This document shows, piece by piece, positions 1-8,666 of a stretch of DNA of 20,189 nt (position 1 is the stretch's first letter; every line of letters starts with the position of its first letter). This stretch comes from an uncultured beta proteobacterium. GTDB lineage: Bacteria > Pseudomonadota > Gammaproteobacteria > Burkholderiales > Burkholderiaceae_C. A program made the position numbers and the translations under genes. A model generated the notes under the pieces. It ran no database searches, was not told the DNA's origin, and saw only the letters and a program-made list of their open reading frames with translations. Location of the stretch: positions 1 to 20,189 of the forward strand of contig CAIQEX010000382.1 of assembly GCA_903870955.1 (NCBI GenBank), written 5' to 3'.

Positions 1-915
1 ATTGGCCGTCAAATTGACTACGCCAATACCCAGCATGACAACAAAGCCGTTGCGAATCTGCCGCTTGGGTGTCAGCTTACCGGCGGCACGTCCGCTGACC
101 CAGGCCCCCGCCATGATGCCGAAGATGGTGAGCATGAAAAACCAGAAGAAGTGCTCGGGTGGCAAGCCCAGGCTCTGACCCAAAAATGCCGGCGCACTCA
201 ACACGTACAAGAACATGCCATTGAAGGGAATGCCGCTAGCCAGCGCCAGCAAAAAGAAGCGCGGATCGGAACCCAGTTTCCAGTAACCCGCCAGCAGATT
301 GCGAGGGTTGAATGGCTGGCGCTGATCGCGGTGCAAGGTCTCTGGCAGCAAGCGGTAATTGGCCACCCCTAACGTGACGCCCACGCCGCACAGAAACCAG
401 AAGATGGCATGCCAATTGAAATGGATCAACAACCAGCCCCCCAGCATCGGCGCAATGGCGGGAGCGGCGCCAAAGAAGATGGTGACTTGGCTCATCACCT
501 TTTGCGCTTGCGACGGTGGGTACATATCGCGCACGATGGCGCGCGACACAACGATGCCTGCCCCCGTGGATAGACCCTGCAGCACCCGGAAAAAAATCAA
601 CTGCCCGATGCTTTGTGAAAGCGCGCAGCCCAGCGATGCAAGTGTGAATACCGCCAGCCCGCACAGCACCACCGGCCTGCGCCCCAGGCTGTCCGAAATC
701 GAGCCATGAAACAGGCTCATGAAGGCAAAACCAAAGAGATAGGCCGACAGCGTTTGCTGCATTTGCACCGGCGTGGCGTCCAGCGAAAGTGCGATGCCAG
801 AGAAAGCCGGCAGGTAGGTGTCAATCGAAAAAGGCCCGAGCATGCCAAGCAACGCAAGAAGAATGGCGAAGGCCCATTGGGGGGCGCGCCAGAGCGTTTT
901 TGCATCAGGATTCAT
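1..915 (-). CDS. Bcr/CflA-family MFS drug efflux transporter (3' end cut by window edge)
   Basis: This is a multidrug/proton antiporter of the inner membrane, MFS superfamily, Bcr/CflA type. I translated the minus strand from an ATG at 915; 305 codons stay open to base 1, so roughly the last quarter is missing if the usual length is about 400 residues. Residues 15-38 form a first membrane helix ending in DTYLPAF, a hallmark of Bcr/CflA proteins. Residues 71-80 (GSISDSLGRR) are the MFS motif A loop between helices 2 and 3. Residues 149-161 (GAAPAIAPMLGGW) are motif C of drug/H+ antiporters. Further hydrophobic helices lie near 84-100, 170-190, 218-240 and 255-275. The gene diverges from the acyl-CoA synthetase at 1042, with 126 bp between them. 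No strong ribosome binding site is visible. The substrate cannot be told from sequence. Confidence 0.9.
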   Translation of the reverse strand, partial: MNPDAKTLWRAPQWAFAILLALLGMLGPFSIDTYLPAFSGIALSLDATPVQMQQTLSAYLFGFAFMSLFHGSISDSLGRRPVVLCGLAVFTLASLGCALSQSIGQLIFFRVLQGLSTGAGIVVSRAIVRDMYPPSQAQKVMSQVTIFFGAAPAIAPMLGGWLLIHFNWHAIFWFLCGVGVTLGVANYRLLPETLHRDQRQPFNPRNLLAGYWKLGSDPRFFLLALASGIPFNGMFLYVLSAPAFLGQSLGLPPEHFFWFFMLTIFGIMAGAWVSGRAAGKLTPKRQIRNGFVVMLGIGVVNLTAN

Positions 916-1041
916 ACCGCCATTGGAACACGGCGTCCGTGCCAAAAAATACAACTTGGGACTTACGTGAATAGGGTAAGCCCCAAACGGAGTTTGCGAT
1001 ATATCCGGAGAATACAAAGCCTTCATTCCACACAAGAGGGC

Positions 1042-2727
1042 ATGCCCGTGCCACAAGAAAAACTAATTCTGGATTACGTGTACGCCCATGAGAAACAGTA
1101 CGCCGACAGGGTATTCATGACACAGCCGGTTGGGGCCGGACGGGTGGTGGATTACACCTGGGCGCAAACCATGGACCAGGCGCGCCGTATGGCGAACCAC
1201 CTCAAGTCCCAGGGCTTTGAGCCCGGCGCACGCGTCGCCATCCTGTCCAAGAATTGCGCCCATTTTTTTATGGCCGAATTGGCCATCTGGATGGCCGGCT
1301 GCACCACGGTGGCCATTTTTCCAACCGAGACGGCCGAGACGATTCGCTTCGTGCTGGAGCACAGCGGTGCCAGCCTGTTGTTTGTGGGCAAGCTGGACCT
1401 GTGGGAACACCAGGCGGTGGCGGTCCCTGCGGGCATGCCGTGTGTTGCGATGCCACTGGCACCCAAAACCACGTTTGAAGGCTGGGAAGCCATCACCCGT
1501 CGCACCCCACCCTTCACGGGCAAGGCCATGCGCGCGGCAACGGATATCGCCATATTGGTGTACACCTCGGGCTCCACCGGTCAACCCAAGGGGGTCATGC
1601 ACAGCTTCCAGGGCGCGACGGCTGCCTGCCTGGGCATGCAGCAATACATTCAGCAGCAGATTGGCGCCGATGTCGTCATGCGGGTGTTGTCTTACCTGCC
1701 GTTAGCCCATATTTACGAGCGCGCATGCATTGAATGCATCGCCCTGATAGACGGACGTACGCACATTTACTTTGCCGATTCGCTGGACACTTTTTTGCAG
1801 GACCTGAACCGGGCACGGCCCAATGTGTTTCAGTCGGTTCCGCGTTTGTGGTTGAAGTTTCAACAAGGCGTGTTTCAGAAGATGCCGGCCAAGAAGTTGG
1901 ACCGGTTGCTGGGCATCCCGATTCTTGGGCGCATCGTGGCCCGCAAAGTCCTCAAGGGATTGGGCCTAGATCAGGTGCTGCTGGCCACCAGCGGTTCAGC
2001 GCCCATCCCACCAGAGTTGATTTCCTGGTACCGACGCGTAGGTCTGAACCTCATGGAGGCCTACGGCATGACCGAGGACTTTGCCTACTCGCACGCATCC
2101 AGGATGGGGCAAGCCGCGCCTGGCTGCGTGGGCACACCCATGCCGGGTGTGGAGGTACGCCTGAGCGACGAACACGAGATCCTGATCAAATCGCCCGGCC
2201 GGATGGTGGGCTATTACAAACGCCCCGATCTGGATGCCGAAGTGTTTACCGAGGATGGTTTTTTTCGCACCGGCGACCAGGGCGAGCGCACGGCCGACGG
2301 GTTGTTGAGGCTGACTGGCCGCGTGAAGGAGTTGTTCAAAACTTCCAAGGGCAAGTACATCGCGCCTGCCCCGATTGAAAACATGCTCAATGCGCACGGC
2401 ATGATCGAACTCAGCATGGTGTCGGGTGTCGGTCAACCTTCAGCCTACGCCATGGTGGTGTTGGCCGAGGGCCTGCGCCCGCGCGTGCGTGCACCAGAGG
2501 TGAAGGCCGAGGTAGACCGTGAACTGAGCCGGCTACTCAAGGAGGTGAACCAGCAATTGGCCGACTATGCGCAGCTCCGTATGCTGGTGATTGCACCCGA
2601 ACCCTGGTCTATCGAGAACGGCTACCTGACACCGACCATGAAAATTCGCCGCAACCGCATCGAAGCGGCTGTCGAGGAGAACATGGATAAATGGTATGCC
2701 AGCCAAGGGTCTGTTCACTGGGCCTAG
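1042..2727 (+). CDS. AMP-binding long-chain fatty-acyl-CoA synthetase family protein
   Basis: An ANL-superfamily adenylating enzyme of 561 residues, most like bacterial long-chain fatty-acid--CoA ligases. These activate fatty acids with ATP and CoA for beta-oxidation or lipid synthesis. The phosphate-binding loop YTSGSTGQPKG is at residues 174-184. AYGMTE (340-345) and RTGD (409-412) bind the adenylate and ATP. GRVKE (426-430) opens the mobile C-terminal domain. YLTPTMKIRR near 528-537 carries the probable catalytic lysine, K534. The frame extends upstream to 706, but that part overlaps the divergent efflux gene and lacks family sequence. I chose ATG 1042. GTG 1048 is an alternative with better spacing to the AAGAGGG at 1034-1040, which is only one base from the ATG. 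The acyl chain length preferred is unknown; a carboxylic acid other than a fatty acid is possible. Confidence 0.88.
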   Translation: MPVPQEKLILDYVYAHEKQYADRVFMTQPVGAGRVVDYTWAQTMDQARRMANHLKSQGFEPGARVAILSKNCAHFFMAELAIWMAGCTTVAIFPTETAETIRFVLEHSGASLLFVGKLDLWEHQAVAVPAGMPCVAMPLAPKTTFEGWEAITRRTPPFTGKAMRAATDIAILVYTSGSTGQPKGVMHSFQGATAACLGMQQYIQQQIGADVVMRVLSYLPLAHIYERACIECIALIDGRTHIYFADSLDTFLQDLNRARPNVFQSVPRLWLKFQQGVFQKMPAKKLDRLLGIPILGRIVARKVLKGLGLDQVLLATSGSAPIPPELISWYRRVGLNLMEAYGMTEDFAYSHASRMGQAAPGCVGTPMPGVEVRLSDEHEILIKSPGRMVGYYKRPDLDAEVFTEDGFFRTGDQGERTADGLLRLTGRVKELFKTSKGKYIAPAPIENMLNAHGMIELSMVSGVGQPSAYAMVVLAEGLRPRVRAPEVKAEVDRELSRLLKEVNQQLADYAQLRMLVIAPEPWSIENGYLTPTMKIRRNRIEAAVEENMDKWYASQGSVHWA

Positions 2728-2800
2728 GCAGAGAACTGCGTTCTGGCAAATAATTTGACCGGGAACTTTCCCTCAATACAAATTTTCAGGAGATTCATCC

Positions 2801-3430
2801 ATGCAACAACCATCCCGATTGAAGCCTGTCACCCGCGTCGTCGCCGCAACGCTGTTCAGCCTGGGCACCTTGGCGTGCAGCACCCTGCACGCCCAAAGCG
2901 GAGCCTTCACACTCAGCAGCCCGGACTTGGCCAGCGGCAGCTTTGACAACAAATTTGTGCTCAATGGCTTTGGTTGTAAAGGTGAAAACGTATCGCCCGC
3001 GCTGGAGTGGAAGAACGTGCCCCCGGGCACCAAATCGCTGTCGTTGCTGGTGCACGACCCCGATGCCCCCACCGGCAGTGGTTTTTGGCATTGGACGGTG
3101 TTGAACATGCCCGCCAGCACCACCGGCCTGCCCCAGGGGGCAGGTAACTCGCCCGCCACCTTGCCAGCCCCGGCCTTCGGCGGCAACACCGACTTCCAGG
3201 ACACCGGTGCGACGGGCGTAAACGGCAACTACGGTGGCCCCTGCCCACCGGTGGGCGACAAGCCGCACCACTACCACTTCACGCTCTACGCGGTGGGTGT
3301 CGAAGACGTGCAGAAGGCCGCCGGCGTGCCCAAGACGGGCAGTGCAGCGCTGTATTCCTTTGTGCTGAACAAGGGCATTGGCCCAGGCTTGCTGGGCACC
3401 GCCACCTTCACCGCCACCTACGGACGCTAA
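2801..3430 (+). CDS. Exported YbhB/YbcL-type phosphatidylethanolamine-binding-like (PEBP) protein
   Basis: A 209-residue member of the PEBP family (Raf-kinase-inhibitor-like, YbhB/YbcL branch). The biochemical role of bacterial members is mostly unknown; ligand binding is usual. Residues 1-32 look like a Sec signal peptide: a basic start, a hydrophobic stretch ending in LGTLACSTLHAQ, and probable cleavage near residue 31-32. The cysteine at about 26 does not sit in a good lipobox, so a lipoprotein is less likely. The conserved ligand-site motif DPDAPTGSGFWHW and the later YGGPCPPVGDKPHHYHF segment are both present. An AGGAGA ribosome binding site at 2788-2793 fixes the ATG at 2801. It lies 73 bp after the acyl-CoA synthetase and may share its transcript. 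Its stop codon overlaps the stop of the convergent molybdenum enzyme gene by four bases. Confidence 0.9.
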   Translation: MQQPSRLKPVTRVVAATLFSLGTLACSTLHAQSGAFTLSSPDLASGSFDNKFVLNGFGCKGENVSPALEWKNVPPGTKSLSLLVHDPDAPTGSGFWHWTVLNMPASTTGLPQGAGNSPATLPAPAFGGNTDFQDTGATGVNGNYGGPCPPVGDKPHHYHFTLYAVGVEDVQKAAGVPKTGSAALYSFVLNKGIGPGLLGTATFTATYGR

Positions 3431-5691
3431 GTCTGCAAGGGCAAGCTGCGCTGGCGCTTGCCAGTCAGCTTGAAGAGCGCATTGGCCAGGGCTGGCGCCA
3501 GTGGCGGCACCCCTGGCTCACCCACCCCGGCCGGTGGGCGCAAGCTGGGCACCAGCCAGGTCTCCACCACGGGTGCCTGCGCCAAGGTAAGCATGGGGTA
3601 GCTATCGAAATTGCGCTGCTGCACCACACCCTCAGCGATGTCGATACGGCCATAGAGCGCCGCAGTCAGGCCAAAAATAACGGCGCTTTCCATCTGTTGC
3701 GCCACCAAGCCCGGATTGATGACCGTGCCACAGTCCACGGCGCACACCACGGTGTGCACACGTGGCTTGCCACCTTCCAGCGAGACTTCAACCACTTCAG
3801 CGACGATGGAGCCAAAAGACTCATGCAGCGCGATACCACGCGCATGGCCCTCTGGCAGTGGCGAGCCCCAAGCCGCCTTTTCGGCCGCCAGATTCAGCAC
3901 CGCCAGATAACGCGGCGCATCCTTCAGCAGGGCCTGTCGAAAAGCTAGCGCGTCCTGTTGCGTCTCGTGCGCCAATTCATCGATAAAACTCTCGGAAAAG
4001 AAGGCATTGTGTGAATGACCCACCGAGCGCCAGAAACCCACCGGCACGCCCGAGTGCGTGGCCACATGGGCCATGTGCTGATTGGCAAAGCCGTAGGGCA
4101 AATCAAACAACCCTTCGGCCGTTGTTTTATCGGGCGTGTCAAAAGGTCCGGCTAGCGCAGGCAGGCCACGCGCCATCCAGCGCGGGGTAATGGCGTCACC
4201 CGCAGAGTGAATACGCAGGCTGCTGACGTGGCCCTGGGCGTCAACCGCCGCACGCAACTGTGCCACATGCAGCGGCCGATAAAAGTCGTGCGTGGTGTCT
4301 TCCTCGCGCGGCCACAGCAGTTGCACCGGCAAGCCGTCGCAGGCCATGGCCACGCGCACCGCCTGGGCAACATAATCAATTTCAAGGCGACGCCCGAAAC
4401 CGCCGCCCATGTAGGTGACATGCAGCGTGACATGGTCCACATCCACACCGGCCACGCGTGCTGCCACATCGCGGGCAAATCCGGGCACCTGGGTGGGAGC
4501 CCAGACTTCCACTTTGCCGTCCTTGAATTGCGCCGTGCAGTTCATAGGCTCCATGGTGGCGTGGGCCAGATACGGTGCCGTGTAACTCGCCTCGATGACA
4601 CGTGCAGCACTGGCTTCGGCCACTGCAGCGTCGCCTTTTTCGTAAAAAGTAAAACCCTTGTCGGTCTTCAGGGTGTCCAGCAGATTTTGCTGAATGCGCG
4701 CCGAGTCCAGCGCGCCCTCTTTGCGCTGCTGCCATTGCACCGGCACGGCTGACGCCGCGGCGCGCGCATGCCAACTGGTTTTGGCGACCACGGCAAAGCC
4801 TGCCGTGGAACCGGCGACGGCCTCCAGCAGCACCAGCTTTTTCACACCGGGCAGGGCTAGTGCGGCCTTTTCATCCAGCGTGGCGACCGTGCCGCCCAAC
4901 ATCGGACACATGTGCACTGAGGCAAACAACAGTCCGGGCAGACGCACGTCAATGCCAAAGGCGGCGCTGCCATCGACCTTGGCCGGGATATCCCTGCGCG
5001 GCGCACTCTGGCCAATCAGCTTCCAATCTTTGCGGTCTTTCAACACGACAGGTGCCGGGCTTTGCACCGCACCGGCGACCAGTTCACCAAAATGCATGCT
5101 CTTGCCGGAACGGTGCTGCACCCTGCCGGCCTGAATCGTGAGTTCTTCGAGCGGCATTTGCCACTGCCTGGCAGCAGAACCCAGCAGTGCAGCACGGGCC
5201 GCCGCAGCCGCCAGCGGCACCGTGTCCCAGGCATCTGCCAGACTGGAGGAACCACCCGTGGCGTTGATACCCAACTCGCGCGCAATCTTGCCCACCATCC
5301 ACTCACCCATGCGAACCTTGGCGGGCTTGTCGCGCCCTTCCGACTCGAGTGGATGAAACGGCAGCGATGCCACCAGCATGCTGACGTTGCCGTAAATTTT
5401 GTCGGCCGTGGCTTGCTCCAGGCGCACCAGGCTAAGGGGCGCATCAAGTTCCTCGGCCACCAGCATGGCCAGGCCAGTGTGCACTCCCTGCCCCATCTCG
5501 CTGCGCGGCATAGCCAGAATGATGCTTCCGTCCTTGGCAATTTTGATCCAGCCATTGAGCGCTACATCGCCCTCGGTGGGCAGCATCGTGGCAGCCGTGC
5601 CCAGGCGTGGGCGCGGCGGCAAAATGCCCCAGCCCACCACCAGTGCGCCGGTTGCGCCCAGGGCGCTGAGTAGCCAGGTGCGGCGCTTCAT
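3427..5691 (-). CDS. Molybdopterin-binding subunit of an IorB-like xanthine dehydrogenase family oxidoreductase
   Basis: The large catalytic subunit, 754 residues, of a molybdenum hydroxylase resembling isoquinoline 1-oxidoreductase beta or membrane-associated aldehyde oxidases. It hydroxylates an aldehyde or N-heterocycle using Mo-molybdopterin. The N-terminus [15 protein letters not shown] has a twin arginine followed by a hydrophobic segment, which suggests Tat export with bound cofactor. [13 protein letters not shown] (61-73), [12 protein letters not shown] (374-385) and GGGFGRR (429-435) are typical cofactor-contact motifs. [17 protein letters not shown] near the C-terminus carries the expected catalytic glutamate, about E725. 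The open frame extends upstream to 5868, but the start at ATG 5691 overlaps the stop of the 2Fe-2S subunit gene as ATGA, so the two are translationally coupled. The substrate is unknown. No cytochrome c subunit or Mo-cofactor insertion factor follows in this window. Confidence 0.92.
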   Translation of the reverse strand: MKRRTWLLSALGATGALVVGWGILPPRPRLGTAATMLPTEGDVALNGWIKIAKDGSIILAMPRSEMGQGVHTGLAMLVAEELDAPLSLVRLEQATADKIYGNVSMLVASLPFHPLESEGRDKPAKVRMGEWMVGKIARELGINATGGSSSLADAWDTVPLAAAAARAALLGSAARQWQMPLEELTIQAGRVQHRSGKSMHFGELVAGAVQSPAPVVLKDRKDWKLIGQSAPRRDIPAKVDGSAAFGIDVRLPGLLFASVHMCPMLGGTVATLDEKAALALPGVKKLVLLEAVAGSTAGFAVVAKTSWHARAAASAVPVQWQQRKEGALDSARIQQNLLDTLKTDKGFTFYEKGDAAVAEASAARVIEASYTAPYLAHATMEPMNCTAQFKDGKVEVWAPTQVPGFARDVAARVAGVDVDHVTLHVTYMGGGFGRRLEIDYVAQAVRVAMACDGLPVQLLWPREEDTTHDFYRPLHVAQLRAAVDAQGHVSSLRIHSAGDAITPRWMARGLPALAGPFDTPDKTTAEGLFDLPYGFANQHMAHVATHSGVPVGFWRSVGHSHNAFFSESFIDELAHETQQDALAFRQALLKDAPRYLAVLNLAAEKAAWGSPLPEGHARGIALHESFGSIVAEVVEVSLEGGKPRVHTVVCAVDCGTVINPGLVAQQMESAVIFGLTAALYGRIDIAEGVVQQRNFDSYPMLTLAQAPVVETWLVPSLRPPAGVGEPGVPPLAPALANALFKLTGKRQRSLPLQT

Positions 5692-6152
5692 GCTGCACTC
5701 CCGGCAACGGCTTGCGCGGCACGGTGGATGGCCGCCCGCACACGCTGGTAGCTTCCGCAGCGGCAGATGTTGGTCATGGCGGCGTCGATGTCGGCATCGC
5801 TGGGTTTGGGGTTGGTTTTGAGCAAGGCGGAGGCGGCCATCAACATGCCACTTTGGCAGTAACCGCATTGCGGCACCTGCTCGGCAATCCAGGCCGTCTG
5901 TAACGGGTGCAGCACGCCGTCTTTGGCCAGTGCTTCAATCGTCGTGATGGACTTGCCTTCGGCCGCTGAGACGGGCAAAACGCACGACCGCACCGCTTGT
6001 CCATCCAAATGCACGGTGCAGGCACCACAGGCGGCAATGCCGCAGCCAAATTTGGTTCCGGTGAGGTTCAAGGCATCGCGCAACATCCACAAAATGGGCA
6101 TGTCGGGCTCGACGTCGACCTGCATGGTTTTGCCATTGATGGAGAGTTGCAT
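5688..6152 (-). CDS. 2Fe-2S subunit of the IorAB-like molybdenum hydroxylase
   Basis: A 154-residue small subunit that passes electrons from the molybdenum centre through two [2Fe-2S] clusters. The plant-ferredoxin-type cluster ligands are C37, C42, C45 (CGIAACGAC) and C57. The second, helical-domain cluster is bound by C96, C99 (CGYC) and C130, C132 (CRC). Spacing and length match IorA/CoxS-type subunits. The frame is open upstream to 6437, but that portion is antisense-like sequence inside the sugar kinase. The ATG at 6152 is supported by an AGAGG ribosome binding site just upstream and by homology starting at MQLSINGK. The gene follows the kinase by 41 bp on the same strand and overlaps its partner by four bases. 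I find no separate promoter in the 41-bp gap, so co-transcription with the kinase is possible. Confidence 0.93.
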   Translation of the reverse strand: MQLSINGKTMQVDVEPDMPILWMLRDALNLTGTKFGCGIAACGACTVHLDGQAVRSCVLPVSAAEGKSITTIEALAKDGVLHPLQTAWIAEQVPQCGYCQSGMLMAASALLKTNPKPSDADIDAAMTNICRCGSYQRVRAAIHRAAQAVAGSAA

Positions 6153-6193
6153 GGTGAGCCTCTGGATTGCTGGCGGCGACTGGCGCCGTTTGT

Positions 6194-7135
6194 TTATTGC
6201 TGTTGTTGCTGCTGCTGTTGCGCCTGTCCGAACAACTCGGCATGTGTGGGCGGCTGGCAGCCCGCACGGGTGCAGTTGATGGCGGCCGCACGCATGGCAT
6301 TCTTCAAGGTATCGCCGACGCTGGCCGCGGCGTTGTCGGCTTGCAGGGTCCAGTCGGCCAGGCAGTTGCCCCAGAAGGTGTCGCCAGCACCCACGGTGTC
6401 GATCACGCGTACTTGCGGAACGCCATCCTGCGCCCACTGGCCATCCACGCTAAGCCATGCGCCATCGCCACCAAAGGTCAGCGCAATGCGGCTGGCACCT
6501 TGGGCGGCAAAAGATTGGGCAATGCTGGCGGCGGTGTCTTTATTGGCCGCGCCAAAGCCCAGCAACTCCAGATCTTCGTCGCTGGCTTTGATCCAGTCGG
6601 CGAGTGCCGCGACCTGCTGCACGGCGGCCACATAGGCGCCCAGGTCGGCAGCCAATTTGGGGCGTAAATTCACGTCCACACTAATCGTCCAACCCTGCGC
6701 CTTGGCCCCTTGCAGCACCGCCAGCACCTTGTGGTGTTCGGGGGGCACCAGCATCAGCGAGCCGGTGTGCAGCACACCGGGCGTTTGCTGCGCGAGCACG
6801 TGCAGCACTTCGTCCACGCTGTAATCGCGGTCGGCGATGCCTTCGCGATAAAAGCCGTAGCTGGGTTGGCCATCTTTCACCTGCACCACCGCAAGCGAGG
6901 TCGGCAGACGGCTGTTGCCCAACATCATCTGCACCTTGTCCTTGGCCAATTGCGCCTGCATCTGCTCGCCGAACTGGTCTTGTGAAAAACGGTTCAAAAA
7001 GCTGACGTTGGCACCGCGCAAAGAAGCGGCCCGCGCCAGATTGAAAGGGCTGCCGCCGACATGGGGACGCAGCAGGCCATCGGCCGTGGCGACGCAATCC
7101 ATCAAAGCTTCACCGAGTACGAAAATGGAGGTCAT
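6194..7135 (-). CDS. PfkB-family sugar kinase, fructokinase-like
   Basis: A cytoplasmic ribokinase/PfkB-fold kinase of 313 residues that most likely phosphorylates fructose or a related sugar with ATP. The N-terminal PfkB signature is at 27-36 ([10 protein letters not shown]). The C-terminal signature DTVGAGDTF is at 246-254, with the catalytic base at about D252 in the GAGD anion hole. VLGEALMD at the start and the [12 protein letters not shown] segment resemble bacterial fructokinases. I chose ATG 7135 because the family begins there; an in-frame ATG at 7180 adds 15 unrelated residues, and neither has a strong ribosome binding site. The C-terminus ends in eight consecutive glutamines, which is odd for this family. 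It diverges from a transaldolase/aldolase homologue at 7269, suggesting linked hexose-phosphate metabolism. Exact sugar specificity is inferred. Confidence 0.88.
   Translation of the reverse strand: MTSIFVLGEALMDCVATADGLLRPHVGGSPFNLARAASLRGANVSFLNRFSQDQFGEQMQAQLAKDKVQMMLGNSRLPTSLAVVQVKDGQPSYGFYREGIADRDYSVDEVLHVLAQQTPGVLHTGSLMLVPPEHHKVLAVLQGAKAQGWTISVDVNLRPKLAADLGAYVAAVQQVAALADWIKASDEDLELLGFGAANKDTAASIAQSFAAQGASRIALTFGGDGAWLSVDGQWAQDGVPQVRVIDTVGAGDTFWGNCLADWTLQADNAAASVGDTLKNAMRAAAINCTRAGCQPPTHAELFGQAQQQQQQQQ
6197..6220 (-). repeat. CAG/CAA trinucleotide tract encoding C-terminal polyglutamine
   Basis: Eight consecutive glutamine codons (mixed CAA and CAG) form the last eight codons before the stop of the sugar kinase. 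The tract is directly visible as TTG/CTG triplets on the plus strand. Mixed codons make slippage less likely than in a pure repeat, but four triplets (6209-6220) keep runs of similar composition. The tail lies beyond the conserved kinase fold and would probably not affect catalysis. Confidence 0.9.
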
Positions 7136-7268
7136 GGTGCAGTGTGCCAAAAGGCAAAAGTTGGGATAAAACAGATTCATCGCCTGCCAGACGGAGTCGG
7201 TGCACAGGCGAATGCCAGCGATTTTGCCACTACATTAGGTAACCGCTTTTTTCACCAAGGGGACTGGT

Positions 7269-7937
7269 TTGAAAGTATTTCTGGATTCCGCTATTGCCTC
7301 ATCCTGGACGCTACCAACGGGTTGTCCGCCGGTACAAGGCGTGACCACCAATCCGACCCTGGTACTGCAGGCCAATCTGCCGGTCACGTTGGCAACCTAC
7401 ACCGGTTTGCTGCGTGCCGCTTCCGACGCGGGCCTGGCCGAGTTGATGCTGCAACTGCCGCGCCCGGACGTAACCGAGGCGTTGCAATGGCTGGAAGTTT
7501 TACAAACCACGGCCGCAGATGCGCGCGTCAAGCTGACCATCAAGTTGCCCTGCCATCCGGATTGGCTGGCCTGCATCCAGGCCGTGCAGGACACAGGCCA
7601 GGCTATTTTGCTAACAGGCTTGTCGAATCCGGTGCAATTGCTGTGGGCCCAAGGTTTACGGGCCGAATATGTCGCGCCTTATATCGGGCGCCTGAGCGCA
7701 GACGGTCGCGATGTCTGGCCCTTCATACAGGCCTGCGTGGCGGTGCAAAAAAACGGCGGTCCGGCGCTGCTCGCGGCCAGCATCAAATCGCCCGAGGTGC
7801 TGAGTCATTTAATCGCTGCTGGTGCAGCGGCGGTCACCCTGCCACCGGCAAGCTTGATCGCCTGGGCGGGTGACGCTCTAACCAATGCGGCCATGGCACA
7901 GTTTGAGCGGGACGTGGCAACCAGCCTGACGCTTTAA
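7269..7937 (+). CDS. Transaldolase / fructose-6-phosphate aldolase-like protein
   Basis: A short (222-residue) class I aldolase of the TalC/FSA family, which transfers or cleaves a dihydroxyacetone unit through a lysine Schiff base. GVTTNPT (24-30) is the family signature. K92 in IKLP matches the Schiff-base lysine of FSA (K85 in VKVP). EYVAPYIGR (133-141) supplies the tyrosine seen in FSA, followed by LAASIKSPE (168-176) and VTLP. Position 58 is glutamate, as in true transaldolases; FSA has glutamine (Q59). This hints at transaldolase rather than FSA activity. Translation starts at TTG 7269; AAGGGG at 7257-7262 lies six bases upstream and supports this rare start. The gene diverges from the fructokinase-like gene and ends at a strong terminator. 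Confidence 0.85.
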   Translation: MKVFLDSAIASSWTLPTGCPPVQGVTTNPTLVLQANLPVTLATYTGLLRAASDAGLAELMLQLPRPDVTEALQWLEVLQTTAADARVKLTIKLPCHPDWLACIQAVQDTGQAILLTGLSNPVQLLWAQGLRAEYVAPYIGRLSADGRDVWPFIQACVAVQKNGGPALLAASIKSPEVLSHLIAAGAAAVTLPPASLIAWAGDALTNAAMAQFERDVATSLTL

Positions 7938-7947
7938 ACGCTGAACG

Positions 7948-7983
7948 AAAAAAAAACCGCCGGATCACTCCAGCGGTTTTTTC
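7948..7983. terminator. Bidirectional intrinsic terminator between the transaldolase-like gene and phasin gene
   Basis: A GC stem CCGC/GCGG with a single mismatch and an inner GGA/TCC extension closes a four-base loop. It is flanked by a run of nine A on the left and six T on the right. Both strands therefore read as a hairpin followed by a U tract, fitting termination of both convergent genes. Confidence 0.92.
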
Positions 7984-8024
7984 TTCACCAGCGACACAAG
8001 GCCACTGGCGATAAGTGCAAAGAA

Positions 8025-8582
8025 TTACTTCTTCTTGGCAGGAGCCTTGACCACAGAGCTCAGAGCTTGTTCGGTAGCGCTGATGGCTTGCTTTTCAGCC
8101 AGTTCAACAGCCTTCTTGGCGGAAGCCTTGGCAGACTCCAGTGCGTTCTGGCTAGCGGCAACAGCCGACTTCACCACAGCGAACACGGACTCAGAACCGG
8201 CGGGTGCGTTCTTGGCCAGGTTGTCGAAAGCAGCGGTAGCAGCCTTTTGGGCTTCAGCCAGCTTGGCTTCGGTAGCGGAAGTCAGTTCAGCGCTGGTTTC
8301 AGTAGCGATAGCGTAGACCGAACGGCCGTAAGCGATAGCTTGTTCAGCCAGGGGCTTGACCAGGGCAGCTTGTGCAGCCAGGGCGTCGGTGGGGTTCTTG
8401 GCGCTGAAAGCGGAAGTGAAGTCACCGGTGGTGTCAAACAGAGCAGACTTGGTGGTAGCCACGTTCAGGGCAACCAGCTTTTCGAAGCCAGCGAAAGCGG
8501 AAGCAGCCAGGGCTTGGGCTTCAGCAACGGCAGTCTTGTTAGCGGCCAGGATTTGTTCAACGTTCAAAGTAGTAGCGGTCAT
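8025..8582 (-). CDS. phaP: Phasin family protein (PHA granule-associated)
   Basis: A 185-residue phasin that coats polyhydroxyalkanoate storage granules and controls their size and number. The sequence is almost entirely amphipathic helix rich in Ala, Lys, Glu, Ser and Thr. It carries the N-terminal EQILAANKTAVAEAQALAAS segment and FEKLVALN typical of betaproteobacterial phasins, and a Lys-rich tail (KAPAKKK). Length fits the family (about 180-190). ATG 8582 is chosen because GGAG lies six bases upstream. An upstream in-frame TTG at 8594 would begin inside that site. Codon use is highly repetitive and biased, as expected of an abundant protein. It is probably monocistronic, with its own promoter and a shared terminator downstream. 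PHA synthesis genes are not in this window. Confidence 0.93.
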   Translation of the reverse strand: MTATTLNVEQILAANKTAVAEAQALAASAFAGFEKLVALNVATTKSALFDTTGDFTSAFSAKNPTDALAAQAALVKPLAEQAIAYGRSVYAIATETSAELTSATEAKLAEAQKAATAAFDNLAKNAPAGSESVFAVVKSAVAASQNALESAKASAKKAVELAEKQAISATEQALSSVVKAPAKKK

Positions 8583-8644
8583 AAAATTCTCCAAAGGAAG
8601 GTTTAAGAAAATTCTGCGCTACAAACCCGCCCCGGGTAATTTGA

Positions 8645-8659
8645 TGTTGCAGTGCAGTA
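8645..8659. promoter_or_regulatory. TGC-rich repeat, copy 2, possible PhaR operator over the phaP transcription start
   Basis: TGTTGCAGTGCAGTA lies just downstream of the candidate -10, where a bound repressor would block initiation. It is a direct repeat of the copy at 8703-8717, with start positions 58 bp apart, so the two sites flank the promoter on both sides. Confidence 0.5.
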
Positions 8660-8666
8660 TGGCGCA

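Noticed and set aside
236..664. Minus-strand frame of 142 codons inside the efflux gene
   Set aside because: A different minus frame from 915 to 1 encodes a complete set of MFS motifs, so this one is a shadow.
706..1041. N-terminal extension of the acyl-CoA synthetase
   Set aside because: The upstream 112 codons overlap the divergent efflux gene and lack family similarity.
6153..6437. N-terminal extension of the 2Fe-2S subunit into the sugar kinase
   Set aside because: The extra 95 residues lie in another frame of the kinase and have no ferredoxin-like sequence; ATG 6152 has a good ribosome binding site.
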